A stretch of DNA of 64,000 nt from Flavobacterium poyangense (GTDB taxonomy: Bacteria > Bacteroidota > Bacteroidia > Flavobacteriales > Flavobacteriaceae). Both the position numbers and the translations under genes were made by a program. Below, one piece after another: positions 34,589-44,250 of the stretch. The notes under the pieces were generated by a model, which had not been told where the DNA came from, did not search any database, and was given only the letters and a program-made list of their open reading frames with translations. Position 1 is the stretch's first letter, and every line of letters starts with the position of its first letter. The stretch is from NCBI RefSeq assembly GCF_011751075.1, contig NZ_JAALLN010000002.1, positions 266,709 through 330,708 on the forward strand, in the 5' to 3' direction.

Positions 34589-35222
34589 CGTCTGTAATAT
34601 TTGTGCTGTTGCTGATAAAATCCCAATCTTCTCCGCTCAGACCTTCTTTGGACATATAGAACAATCCAGCTTTGTATCGGTCATAAACACTTACATCGGT
34701 TCTGTCGTAGTTGAAGTAGTCCTGAATATCTGTTACAATCTGCTCATGAAGTTTCTTATCAGCAATGTTGACCACAAAATGATTGTGACAGCCTTTTCTG
34801 TTTGGGAACTGTTCAGTTGTAAAGAACACTCTGATTTCTGTTGATGCTCCGTATTTTTGATTCAGATAATCATACAGACCGTGCATCTGCTTAAAACAGC
34901 TGGTCTTATTGCGGTCTGCTCTGTACGCTACCGTGAAGAAGAAACTCCAATCCATCTGCCAGAAGGTATGTTGCAGGCTCTGTTTATCTGCCAGACAGTC
35001 AATGAGGTTTCTCATCGATTGGTTTTCCTGTCTTAAGACTTTGTTCTCGTCGAACATGATTTCACTGTCAAAGTATCTGGCATGGTCAGCAGGGAACATT
35101 CTCTTTCCGCTTCTTAGGTCAGTTTCAGCAAATAGGTCTTCATTCTTTTTGTAGAATCTGTAAATGGTGCTTTTGCTTGCTTTTGTGCTGATTATAAATT
35201 TCTTTAGGTTTTCATATTTCAT
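34578..35222 (-). CDS. Putative HUH-type Rep endonuclease
   Basis: A 214-residue protein. Residues 1-30 look like a small helix-turn-helix (ISTKASKSTIYRFYKK). Then come three motifs in the order of rolling-circle Rep nucleases: WSFFFTVAYR (92-101, motif I-like), GCHNHFVVNI (H146-x-H148, metal-binding HUH-like) and AGLFYMSKEG, with Y189 and K192 matching the YxxK nicking motif. The middle position of HxH is Asn rather than a hydrophobic residue. It would nick an origin and covalently hold the 5' end. A short inverted repeat upstream (35231-35314) is a candidate target. Confidence 0.65.
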   Translation of the reverse strand: MKYENLKKFIISTKASKSTIYRFYKKNEDLFAETDLRSGKRMFPADHARYFDSEIMFDENKVLRQENQSMRNLIDCLADKQSLQHTFWQMDWSFFFTVAYRADRNKTSCFKQMHGLYDYLNQKYGASTEIRVFFTTEQFPNRKGCHNHFVVNIADKKLHEQIVTDIQDYFNYDRTDVSVYDRYKAGLFYMSKEGLSGEDWDFISNSTNITDDEN

Positions 35223-35230
35223 TTCTTAGG

Positions 35231-35314
35231 TTCGTTAGTATCTCGTTATTGGTTAGATACAGGAAGTCCATACAAGGAGGTTAGTCAAGCATCTTTACAA
35301 TAAATACTAACGAA
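35231..35314. repeat. 11-bp perfect inverted repeat upstream of rep (candidate origin or element end)
   Basis: TTCGTTAGTAT (35231-35241) and ATACTAACGAA (35304-35314) are exact complements 62 bases apart, each followed or preceded by a TCTCG-like word. The left arm begins nine bases from the rep start codon. The position fits an origin, an autoregulatory operator or an element terminus. Confidence 0.5.
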
Positions 35315-35571
35315 TCTCGAAAAGTGTAGCTTTTTGGCACTTTTTTTTCAAAAATATTTTTCTGGATGGGAAAATATGTGTTCCAAAATGACACACTAGT
35401 CTGGGAAGTTTCAAAAAGTTGCGGAATTTTCACGTAAAGCCTCGATGGTATCGGTTGGAACAGGTACATCATTTCACAGTACGGGGAGGTAATTTGACAC
35501 TTAAAATCACGGTCGTTGGTATCAAAACAGTCGATACAGAGAGGGAGGATGTTCTGAACGTTATTTTTCAA
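35281..35571 (-). CDS. Doubtful ORF upstream of rep
   Basis: A 96-codon frame beginning MKNNVQNILPLCIDCFD. Its composition is irregular and it contains the right arm of the rep-proximal inverted repeat. No family is recognised. The region may instead be a noncoding origin or end of the element, so this is kept only as a low-confidence call. Confidence 0.25.
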   Translation of the reverse strand: MKNNVQNILPLCIDCFDTNDRDFKCQITSPYCEMMYLFQPIPSRLYVKIPQLFETSQTSVSFWNTYFPIQKNIFEKKVPKSYTFRDSLVFIVKMLD

Positions 35572-35640
35572 GTCAATTGAGATTCCCTAGCAGATGCAGG
35601 ATAACTTGGATTCTATTTTAACAGTTTGGTACATCTTAAA

Positions 35641-35686
35641 GCACTATAAAAGCAAAAAGCCACTCAGTTAGGAATGGCTTTTTGTT
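35641..35686 (-). terminator. Terminator after the Rhs immunity gene
   Basis: AAAAAGCCACTC / GAATGGCTTTTT stem with one mismatch. Its left flank GCACTATAAAAGCAAAA matches the flank of the terminator at 25044-25075. Confidence 0.75.
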
Positions 35687-35704
35687 TTATTTACATGTGA
35701 AAAC

Positions 35705-36340
35705 TTATTGAAGGACTATAGTATCTAAAACCTTGATGATATTTAGATATTCTTCCAAATAAAATCCGTCATAATCTTCTGTGTAATATTTCAAATATTT
35801 TGCTTTGAAAAATTCATAATCAGGATTATTAACAAGTTTAGCTAGTATTATTCCAAGGTTACCTTCATATTTTATCCCAGAAAAAATACTGTTTCCTTCT
35901 TTTACATTTATTGCTTTCTCAATTTCATTTATACTTTTATATTTCTCAAAAAATGGTATTGCGACTTCTTTAAAAAGCTTAAATATACCGTTGAAACAAG
36001 TCTCTACATCCTGAGATTTTATTAAATCAAAACGATATTCATTTCCATCATTAATGTAATTTTCAACTGTGATTCCAATTGTAGGTGTAGTTTTATGATA
36101 TTTTGGTTCAAAATACGAGGCTTTATGATAAATATTTTCAATATTATCTATTCTAATAAGCATTCCCAAATTTATTTCCCAATCATCATCTCTCTCTAAA
36201 AAAATAAGTTGAAACTTAAACCAGCCGTCTTTATTTTTATGGATAAACTCATCGGCACTTTTCTTGAGTTTGTAATTGTATTGCGATAATTCACCTTCTA
36301 ATTTAGAAAGTAATTTCTCTTTTATTTCGTAATTTCTCAT
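35705..36340 (-). CDS. Putative Rhs nuclease immunity protein
   Basis: A 211-residue soluble protein without signal peptide, starting six bases after the Rhs toxin stop. The pattern KLLSKLEGELSQYNYKLKKSADEFIHKNKDGWFKFQLIFL followed by DWEINLGMLIRIDNIENIYHK resembles DUF4304-type immunity proteins, with strands first and helices later. A cytosolic location fits protection against a DNase. Assignment is by position plus loose pattern. Confidence 0.65.
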   Translation of the reverse strand: MRNYEIKEKLLSKLEGELSQYNYKLKKSADEFIHKNKDGWFKFQLIFLERDDDWEINLGMLIRIDNIENIYHKASYFEPKYHKTTPTIGITVENYINDGNEYRFDLIKSQDVETCFNGIFKLFKEVAIPFFEKYKSINEIEKAINVKEGNSIFSGIKYEGNLGIILAKLVNNPDYEFFKAKYLKYYTEDYDGFYLEEYLNIIKVLDTIVLQ

Positions 36341-36346
36341 ATCTCT

Positions 36347-39300
36347 TTACTTAGGTCTTATAATATCTACTTTTGTTGGCGGTATTTTAGTACCTGCTGG
36401 GTAACCGTGAGCAGCTCCTTTATTTCCGACTACAGTACCGCCATGAGCTTCAATTGCAGGATAACCGACCTTTTGATTTTTTGTATTACCCGCAGTTTTT
36501 GATGATTTCGCATCTGTAAGCTTAATTTTACCATCTTTTTTACTCATGTTATCCAATCGGACATTTGGTGTTGTCCCACCTTTTCCATCGTTCGGACTTA
36601 CGGTAATTTGCTCTCCAACATTTTCATGACCTTCTTCTTTCAGTTGTTTTGTCACTTCTTTTTCCCATTTTTTACCTTTCTCTGCGTTTTCTTTTATCGT
36701 TGATTTACCTTTTGTAGCATTAGAAAGTCTATTAAGTGCAGAAGCACCTCTAGCTATTGGAATCGTTGATAATATCATCGCTCCTTTTGCTTCTTTTGCT
36801 TCAGACATCTTTCTTGAATCTCCTGCATGGTCTTTAGTAGGAGCCATAGCTGGTTCGGATGCAAGTAGCATAATTGCTATTGGAATAAATGGACAAATTG
36901 GACATCTACCATCTGGGTCAGCAAAGCTTACAGGATTATCATAACCATATCCATAAGGATTTAGATTATCTGGATTGTAAATTCCTCCTCCAGTATCTAT
37001 TTTTGTAACTATTGCTTCTAAAACTTCATCATCGTCGTCTTCGTCAACTTGGCTGTCATCAAAATTAAACTTCAAATCGTTTAATAGCGGGTCAGGATTA
37101 ATCCATCTACCAATTGCTGGGTCGTAATTTCTCCAGCCATAGTCATAAAGTCCAAGTCCTAGCTCGTCTTGAAACTCTTTCCCGTTGTACTTATACTTAT
37201 TGCTTGACGCCACAACTAGAGAATTATATCCTTTATGTTTCAACCCAAAAGGATAATAATTGTCTTCTTCAATAATTTCAAGAACGTTTGTTACTGGGTT
37301 TTTGGCATAGCTTACTCTAATATTCCCTAAATGGTCTTTGTACTGAAACACATACGAAAGCGCCCCGCTGGTATTCTTTACATACCCATCAGTTGTTGGA
37401 AAGAATTTTAAAATTGTATTCTCGTATTGGTAACCTCCCAAATAATCTGTTATTACCGCAGATTTCCCTGTCTCACTTACAATTTTCTGTACTTTTTGCC
37501 CCGCTGCATTGTAAATGTAAATAATATTTCCTGTGGTAGCAAAAGTAATTTTAGTTGGCAAATTTAACTGGTTATACGTAATTGCCGTAATGTTTTTGTT
37601 CTTATCGATAATCATATTACCGTTTACATCATACGTATAATCATCCCCGGTTTTGTTAAAATCGTTAAAACCACTGGTGTTGTTTGAGTTATCAACTACC
37701 TTAGAAAGTTGGTTGGAATTGGTCAGATACGTATAGCTCAGATTGTCGGTCTCTATGGTCTGTATCTGTGGATCCAGATCACCATTTCGTTTAAGGGAGA
37801 GGATGTTTCCGTTTTTATCGTAGGTTAAGTTTTCGTCGTAGGCATTGGTGGCCAGACCATTTTTCTCGTAAATAGCATTTTTTAATCGGTTTAGGTTATC
37901 ATATTGATAGCTATAACCCCGTTCGATATTATCAGAACCCGTTTTCCAAAAGGTCTCGGCAATATTTCCGTTGTACAAGGCATCAACATCAGTGATACCG
38001 GTACTAACGATATTGTAATTGATCTTAAAGGCAAATAAATCTTTCGGATCGGTACTTTGCTGCAGGTTTGCTGTTTTGTTAATTTCGGTAAGCCAGCCTC
38101 TGACATTGTAATTAAAGTCTACCTTTTGCAGAGGAGCAGCTGCGCTGTTACCAATCTTTTTACTATTGAGTTGTCCTAAAGCATTATAGGAATTCTGAGC
38201 CAACAACTGAGTTGTCCCTCCAATCTGATGAGTATGGGTAAGCAAACGCTCCTGAGCAGTATACGTAAAATCTTCTCTTGTGGTATATAGTGTCCCACCA
38301 GAGGTACGTTTGTGTTTGGTTATGGTATAAACCGGTTTTCCGGTAAAATCCACTTTACTGTCGGTAGTGGTAGATCCTCCCAAATGGTTTAAAGTATAAG
38401 TACTTATTGGTATCGCTTTCGAATCGTAAAAAGTCGCATTTATTTCCGCCAGTATAGCCACAGCCGTTGTAGGGACTCTGGTCCAGCTGCCCGTAGGGAG
38501 TGTTTTTAGCTTAGTCAACACGGTCTGTCCTTCTATGCTGGTTGGTACTGCCGGAGCATTTGGAAAAACATAGTTATCGTAGTAATTAACAGTCAACAAC
38601 TTAAAAGTTGTAGGTGCTATGGTATTAGTGTAATTAACCGCTATACCATCTATCGTTCCCGAAGTCTGTTTCTTCTCAAACAAAGTTGTAGCAGCATTTT
38701 GGGCATCCTGCAATGTTTTTCTAGCTGCAGAGGTAGTACTCACATTATTCCATCCTGTATACACCGGACGACCAAAAACATCGTATTTGGTAATGAGCCA
38801 GCCTGAGGTCGAAATATCCGTAAAAGGAGATAAAGCGGGACCTGTGGCTACAGGGCGGTCCAGTTTATCATACACAATAAATTCCCATTGTTTGCCCGGT
38901 AGTTTCTTTTCGGCCAGACGATTGCGGTAATCGTACTTGTATTGGTAACACAACCCGTTTAATACCTCAGCTGTAATAGCTCCATCTGCTTTTGGCGGAA
39001 TCACATAGGTGAGATTTCCGTAGATATCGTATACGTAATAAGTATCGTGTTTTGTTCCGGATTCATAGGTTCTCTTTAAAACGACTCTGCCTTCTTTGTC
39101 TTTAAACTCTACGGTAGAGCCTGCAGTTTCGCTTGGAGTAGCGGCTGTGTTCTCATCGTAAGTAACGGTTTTGAGTAAGCTGTTCGCCGGATAATTTCCT
39201 GCATCAGAAAAAGTAGTGGCATACAAACCTGATGCAGTTTCCCAATTGGTTGAAGCTTTGTAAAGTTTCACTTCAGTGGCGGTGTTGGTCTGGTAACCAA

Positions 39301-40540
39301 ATTTAATTTCATGACCACTATTCATGGCCCAGGAAGTTCCCGGTGCCGCCTGTTTTAAAACTCTGTTTAAAGGAGAAGATTCAAGCTGTTTTTCCGAAAA
39401 AGGGTTTGCCGTATTCTCATAAGCAGCCGTATTGTAAAAAGCGACTGTAGCGGCTTCTGCATTGCCCACAAGAGCCATATTAACAGTAGCAGCCTCATAA
39501 GGCAGATACTCTTTAACCTGCCTTCCAAAACCATCATAAGCGATATGGGTTACTATATCTTTTCCAAATGCCGATTGTTTGTTGGCAATTTGCTGTATTG
39601 GTCGTCCCAGTCCGTCAAAATAGGTAATATTGGTCTGCGCCTGATCGACAGTAGGGAATTCTATAGCGGTAGTTGTGGCTTCTTTATAGGTTTTGGTAAT
39701 GATGTAGTTTTCATTAGAGGGTGCGAGTATGAGAGAACAATCCGGGTTTGTTCCTTTTAACAAAGGACAATTGTCGGTATTGTTTCGCACATAATTCCCT
39801 GCCGGAGTGGCACATTGGGTTACAAAAACTGCGGGATCACCCAGTCCATCAAGATCAGTATCAGCATACCATTTGGTGTTGGGGTGAATTGTATTATCGG
39901 CATCGTTACAATCGGTTTTATTGGTCACATAACCCGCCGGTTTTACGCTGTAAGAAACACTTATAGCTGCATTCCCAAAGGTATCATTGTCGGCATCCCT
40001 GTAAAAAGTCTGCGGAGCAATGTTGGTAATATTAGCTGTTGTATCGTTGTAATCGGAAGCATTACGCACATAACCTACGGGTTGCACGCACTGGATCAAG
40101 GTTGGAGTGGTGGCACCAAACCCGTCACCATCGGCATCTCTGTACCAGATTGTGGTGGGTTTTATAGCAACATCGGCATCATTACAATCGGTGTTGTTGT
40201 TGATATAACCGGCCGGTTTGATACAGCCTTTTATAGTTGTTGTTCCGGCACCAAATCCATCGCCATCAATATCCTGATACCACAGCGTATTGGGGTTTAT
40301 AAGGGCATTGGTATCATCGCAATCATTATCGTTAGATACATAACCGCTTGGTTTAGTCGTTCTTAAAATGCTGTTGTTGGGATCTCCAAATCCATCACCG
40401 TCTTCATCGCCATACCAGGTATACATCCTGTCGTCCCCGCCACCACCCGGAGGAGCAGCCATAGGAGTAGCGCCTTTGTCCTGGGCATATCCTAAAGCAG
40501 CCCATACTATCAATACAAAACTAAATAGCTGTCTTTTCAT
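36347..40540 (-). CDS. Full-length Rhs polymorphic toxin with MopE-like repeats and REase-fold tail
   Basis: A 1397-residue secreted Rhs protein. Signal peptide 1-19 (ending GYAQ). About five MopE-type calcium-binding repeats (YRDADGDGFG...CDDTNALINP) fill 35-270. A DUF6443 domain follows (IITKTYKEATTT, YFDGLGRPIQQI), then YD repeats and the Rhs core (ELGLGLYDYGWRNYDPAIGRWINPDP). The variable tail contains GKKWEKEV, RLDN (D1330), DAKSS (D1343, K1345) and TKNQKVGYP, a PD-(D/E)XK nuclease pattern, so a DNase toxin is expected. It lies 11 bases after the 40552 gene, and its immunity gene follows directly. Confidence 0.88.
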   Translation of the reverse strand: MKRQLFSFVLIVWAALGYAQDKGATPMAAPPGGGGDDRMYTWYGDEDGDGFGDPNNSILRTTKPSGYVSNDNDCDDTNALINPNTLWYQDIDGDGFGAGTTTIKGCIKPAGYINNNTDCNDADVAIKPTTIWYRDADGDGFGATTPTLIQCVQPVGYVRNASDYNDTTANITNIAPQTFYRDADNDTFGNAAISVSYSVKPAGYVTNKTDCNDADNTIHPNTKWYADTDLDGLGDPAVFVTQCATPAGNYVRNNTDNCPLLKGTNPDCSLILAPSNENYIITKTYKEATTTAIEFPTVDQAQTNITYFDGLGRPIQQIANKQSAFGKDIVTHIAYDGFGRQVKEYLPYEAATVNMALVGNAEAATVAFYNTAAYENTANPFSEKQLESSPLNRVLKQAAPGTSWAMNSGHEIKFGYQTNTATEVKLYKASTNWETASGLYATTFSDAGNYPANSLLKTVTYDENTAATPSETAGSTVEFKDKEGRVVLKRTYESGTKHDTYYVYDIYGNLTYVIPPKADGAITAEVLNGLCYQYKYDYRNRLAEKKLPGKQWEFIVYDKLDRPVATGPALSPFTDISTSGWLITKYDVFGRPVYTGWNNVSTTSAARKTLQDAQNAATTLFEKKQTSGTIDGIAVNYTNTIAPTTFKLLTVNYYDNYVFPNAPAVPTSIEGQTVLTKLKTLPTGSWTRVPTTAVAILAEINATFYDSKAIPISTYTLNHLGGSTTTDSKVDFTGKPVYTITKHKRTSGGTLYTTREDFTYTAQERLLTHTHQIGGTTQLLAQNSYNALGQLNSKKIGNSAAAPLQKVDFNYNVRGWLTEINKTANLQQSTDPKDLFAFKINYNIVSTGITDVDALYNGNIAETFWKTGSDNIERGYSYQYDNLNRLKNAIYEKNGLATNAYDENLTYDKNGNILSLKRNGDLDPQIQTIETDNLSYTYLTNSNQLSKVVDNSNNTSGFNDFNKTGDDYTYDVNGNMIIDKNKNITAITYNQLNLPTKITFATTGNIIYIYNAAGQKVQKIVSETGKSAVITDYLGGYQYENTILKFFPTTDGYVKNTSGALSYVFQYKDHLGNIRVSYAKNPVTNVLEIIEEDNYYPFGLKHKGYNSLVVASSNKYKYNGKEFQDELGLGLYDYGWRNYDPAIGRWINPDPLLNDLKFNFDDSQVDEDDDDEVLEAIVTKIDTGGGIYNPDNLNPYGYGYDNPVSFADPDGRCPICPFIPIAIMLLASEPAMAPTKDHAGDSRKMSEAKEAKGAMILSTIPIARGASALNRLSNATKGKSTIKENAEKGKKWEKEVTKQLKEEGHENVGEQITVSPNDGKGGTTPNVRLDNMSKKDGKIKLTDAKSSKTAGNTKNQKVGYPAIEAHGGTVVGNKGAAHGYPAGTKIPPTKVDIIRPK

Positions 40541-40551
40541 CTTTTCTTTCC

Positions 40552-43500
40552 TTAGTTTTTATATTGATATTGATTCTCTGATACAATATTACCCAAATTG
40601 TCTTTCACCACTTTGAGTCGGTTAAAATCGTCGTATTCGTAAAAAGTCGTAAATCCTTTAGGGTCGGTGACCGTGCTTACTCCCACCAAAGGTTTATAGG
40701 TATAAGTCGTAATCATTGCATTGGGCAAATTGGCTCTAAAAGTATCATCGTTGGCAACATAGGCGGCAAGTGCCTGATCGTAAGTAGCATTTTCGACTTT
40801 GGCAATAGGCTTGGTTTTGTTGTAGCCCCAGATAATGGCTACGACTGTACCATTTTCTAAGGTGTACTGAAGAATATTGCCCTGATCGTCGTATTTGTCA
40901 AAAGTGATTTTTTTCTCTAAACTGGCTGGTGACTTAGCCGTATAAATGAATTTTGGCAACAATAGATTATTCGTTGTTGCCTCCTTTGCATACACCGTTT
41001 TTTGCTCAGATGTTTTAATTCCGGCTTTGTAGGTTTCTGTTTTTAGTTTGGTGTCCAGTCTGTTCTCTGCGATCATGGTCTGAACCAAAGGTTCAGCGGA
41101 CATCGCTGGGTCTTGAGGATAATAAAATTTAGATTCCAGAGCCTCTCCCAAAGAAGATTTCGTGCTTTGTGAGGTCAGCTGAATGTGAGTGGGATTGTTG
41201 TACTGGTAGGTTGTAGTACTTTCTACCGGATTGAGTCCGTTAAGGTCGTAGTTTTTGGACACAGTAGATTCCAGATAAAACCAATAGCCTTTTGTTTTAT
41301 ATTCCATTATACTTAAATTCTCTACTGTCTGAGCATTAGGACATGTTTCATTATAGTCTTTTCGCACATTATATGATTTTACCTCTGTGTTGTAAGCTGG
41401 ATCTACCTTATACTTGTTTTCTGTTTCCGCTATAACAATAAAAGGCATATTGGTCACTTTCTTCTGAAAAACCTGGGATTTTATCTCAAGTCCGTTATCC
41501 CAACCCAAATTGGTAAGAGGAGAGCTTTTAACAATAGTCCCGGTAAGAGATTGTCCAAAATTATCTCTGCGAATAACGAACTCTTTCATTTCTCCACCAT
41601 TTTCAAAAGCATCCCCTCCTTCACTAACGGTAACATACTTGTAAAAACAATTGCTGCTACCAGTATCAAACAAAGATATCATGCTACTGGAACTCAATAC
41701 AAGATTAGACAAGTCTCTATACGAGCATGCTACACCCAATCCACCATCTCCCGGAGGGCAAGGAATTCTTTGCATCGAAATATCTATATAAAGAGGTGTT
41801 CTGCCTTTATTTCCCGATGAGCGATTGATATCGTTTTTATCCCCATAATAATAGCGTTTATAAACAGGAACAGCAGCAGTAGCCGTAAAATCTTTGGTTG
41901 ACTTAATTCGAACTCCACCGGTTGTTATATTGGTATTGGCGGTTGTAGAAGTGGTGGCATAATAATTAACATTTATACTTGCGGCAGTATAAAAACCATC
42001 TTTATAAAGCCAAAAATTATAAGTCTGACCTGCTTTTGCATCGAAAAAAAATCTATTGGTTACTCTTGGTGTAAATCTATAATCCGTATACTTCATTGTT
42101 AATCCGCGATCACTAATGGTATAAATCTCAAGGAATTCGTTTGGAGAAGTACTATTACTAACTTTTGCAGAGGCTATGTAATGGCCTGTATCGTCGGGGT
42201 ATGGAAGCTCCTCACCATCAGGACCTAAAGGGGGTGCTGGGCCTTTTGCATAGGAAACATAACCCGTAAATTCTATTCTTTGATCAATAGGCGAAGTAAA
42301 AACACCTCCTTTTAAAATTTCATCGTGATCTTCCCGTACTCTTTTAAATTGTATAGTCGTTTTAGGAGGATAGGTCGTTTTTTCTCCCCAAAAGGTATTA
42401 CTTTCATAATCAAATTCGGTATATCCTTTTGTTGGGTAAAAGATTCTCTTCAATAAACCAATTTGAGCAAAATTACCATCGGGTTCTTTATCCGCACCAC
42501 CATAATTTATATCATTTAAATCGTATTCCTGTATGTTTTTTGGAACTAAATTTATATTTCCTTTTCCGTTATAATATCCCCAATGATCCTGACTGTAGGA
42601 TAGTCTTTTGGGAAATTCGTTTGGACTGGTATATTCAAATTTGTAATTTTTAGTAGGATCCCGAAAGATAATCTCCTGCAGAAAAACTCTTTGGTTTGTC
42701 GTCATCAGGTAATTGAACTTAACTTTCTCAATAGTTTCATTAGCAGTCGCAAACAAGGTTATATTTTCTATTTTGTTATTTCCGTCTATATCTGCGTACA
42801 TTGTCGGAGCATAGTAGCTAAAAGTAATATACCCGTCTGTAGGGTTATTACTGGATATTTTAGTAACTCTTTTCCCCAATACCGTCATATCCGAATCGGT
42901 GATTCCGCTAAGTGTTGGTAGCGTAGAATACACCGCATTATTACAGGTAAATTGCATCTGGGGATACGACATCATCATTGACTGAGACTGAGAAGCAACA
43001 TACTCCATGTAGTAATCTTCGTAGCTAAGATTAATTTCAGAGCCATTCGGGTGTATCATTTTACTTAAATACCAAGCGGTTACACTAGCGCCTATTACAG
43101 AATGGCCTGATCCCGAACTTCTGAAAGTAGTTGTTTCTTTCTCCGTAAAAAAGTATTTAATCCCCTTGGTATCCGTGAGTAAAAAATCGGCATTATTGGT
43201 TCCTGTTCTTTCAATTTTAATCTTCTGATTGTTGACTAAAACAGGTTGTTTGTTTTTATCATAAACAAACTTTCCGGAGTTTCCATTGAAATTAAAAGAA
43301 TACAAATCGTTTTCTGTATCGGCACTCTCCTGACCAGCGGCTTTATAAAATGCTACCCTTTGTGCTTCTGTTGCTCCCGCTAAATCATCTGGCGGATAAA
43401 GACGTAATGTGGTCTCATCATTTTTATCTCTCACCGTACGGGTAATTACCCCTCCGAAATTAAGATTCCATCCCAGCCCCACATTAGAGGAGACTTCATC

Positions 43501-43776
43501 TACTTTTATTCCGTTTGAGCCATAAAAAAGCGATATCGAAGATTCTAAATCCTTCGTTTTAAAACTAAGCAGCGGGATCGAAAGGTTTGCTGCCCCGGTA
43601 AAGAGTCCAACAGGAACATTACCAAATTTCCCCAGCTCTCCCGCTGTTGGTGACGGTGGGGTTATATTGGGCAAAAACTTACCTTCATCAGACTGTGCAA
43701 CAGCTTGCAAAGCGGTAAAAAGGAGCAACAAAAAAAACAAAGAGTTCAATCGGTTGTTAAGATAAAATGTATTCAT
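40552..43776 (-). CDS. Secreted Rhs-partner protein (YD-repeat, SpvB-like N-terminus)
   Basis: A 1074-residue protein with a signal peptide ending ALQAVAQ. The first part (AGELGKFGNVPVGLFTGAANLSIPLL, then SSISLFYGSNGIKVDEVSSNVGLGWNLNFGGVITR) is the secreted module that precedes Rhs genes in Flavobacteria and recalls the SpvB/Tc-toxin start. It ends with YD-type repeats (YTYKPLVGVSTVTDPKGFTTFYEYDDFNRLKV). It lacks a toxin tail and is followed after 11 bases by the full Rhs gene, so the two may assemble into one shell. No T9SS sorting domain is visible. Confidence 0.8.
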   Translation of the reverse strand: MNTFYLNNRLNSLFFLLLLFTALQAVAQSDEGKFLPNITPPSPTAGELGKFGNVPVGLFTGAANLSIPLLSFKTKDLESSISLFYGSNGIKVDEVSSNVGLGWNLNFGGVITRTVRDKNDETTLRLYPPDDLAGATEAQRVAFYKAAGQESADTENDLYSFNFNGNSGKFVYDKNKQPVLVNNQKIKIERTGTNNADFLLTDTKGIKYFFTEKETTTFRSSGSGHSVIGASVTAWYLSKMIHPNGSEINLSYEDYYMEYVASQSQSMMMSYPQMQFTCNNAVYSTLPTLSGITDSDMTVLGKRVTKISSNNPTDGYITFSYYAPTMYADIDGNNKIENITLFATANETIEKVKFNYLMTTNQRVFLQEIIFRDPTKNYKFEYTSPNEFPKRLSYSQDHWGYYNGKGNINLVPKNIQEYDLNDINYGGADKEPDGNFAQIGLLKRIFYPTKGYTEFDYESNTFWGEKTTYPPKTTIQFKRVREDHDEILKGGVFTSPIDQRIEFTGYVSYAKGPAPPLGPDGEELPYPDDTGHYIASAKVSNSTSPNEFLEIYTISDRGLTMKYTDYRFTPRVTNRFFFDAKAGQTYNFWLYKDGFYTAASINVNYYATTSTTANTNITTGGVRIKSTKDFTATAAVPVYKRYYYGDKNDINRSSGNKGRTPLYIDISMQRIPCPPGDGGLGVACSYRDLSNLVLSSSSMISLFDTGSSNCFYKYVTVSEGGDAFENGGEMKEFVIRRDNFGQSLTGTIVKSSPLTNLGWDNGLEIKSQVFQKKVTNMPFIVIAETENKYKVDPAYNTEVKSYNVRKDYNETCPNAQTVENLSIMEYKTKGYWFYLESTVSKNYDLNGLNPVESTTTYQYNNPTHIQLTSQSTKSSLGEALESKFYYPQDPAMSAEPLVQTMIAENRLDTKLKTETYKAGIKTSEQKTVYAKEATTNNLLLPKFIYTAKSPASLEKKITFDKYDDQGNILQYTLENGTVVAIIWGYNKTKPIAKVENATYDQALAAYVANDDTFRANLPNAMITTYTYKPLVGVSTVTDPKGFTTFYEYDDFNRLKVVKDNLGNIVSENQYQYKN

Positions 43777-44250
43777 GCTGTTTTAATTAGTTTAATTTTA
43801 TAAAAGTGGCCCTGTCCAAACAAAATCATACTTAGTTATACATTGTATTTAGCTCAAAAAGAGCATTGATATGTTTTTAACAATCAGTTTTTTTTCCAAA
43901 ACACTTTTCGAAACTATACAAAAGGTACATTAATAGAAGTAACGAAAAAGTACTTTTTTCATAAATGTTTGGTTTAAATTTATTTTTAATGCCTTTGGTC
44001 TGCGAATCTAATTAACTCATCGGTTAAATCATTACGTCTTTCCACATTCCTATGAATTAAATTTTTAAGTACTTTCAATATATAATAAGACAAGAGCAAA
44101 GGGCAAAGGCCTTCACCGGAAATAACCTAAAATCAACGCGCAGAAAAAAAAATAAACAACCGATTATTTTAATACTATATTTCGTGTTTAAAAAATTCCG
44201 AAGAAAATAAATAAAGAAAAACATTGTTTCAAATTCATATAGCCACAAAA
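43777..44250. other. Intergenic region upstream of the Rhs operon
   Basis: AT-rich DNA with no convincing gene; a 62-codon minus-strand frame at 44075-44263 has no supporting features and runs into the terminator. A near-palindrome GAAAAAGTACTTTTTTC lies at 43944-43960. A promoter for the Rhs operon must lie here, but no consensus pair is clear. Confidence 0.4.

Noticed and set aside
39815..40366. Long plus-strand frame opposite the MopE-repeat part of the Rhs gene
   Set aside because: It is the mirror of repetitive Asp/Gly codons on the minus strand; the encoded sequence is low complexity with no start signal.
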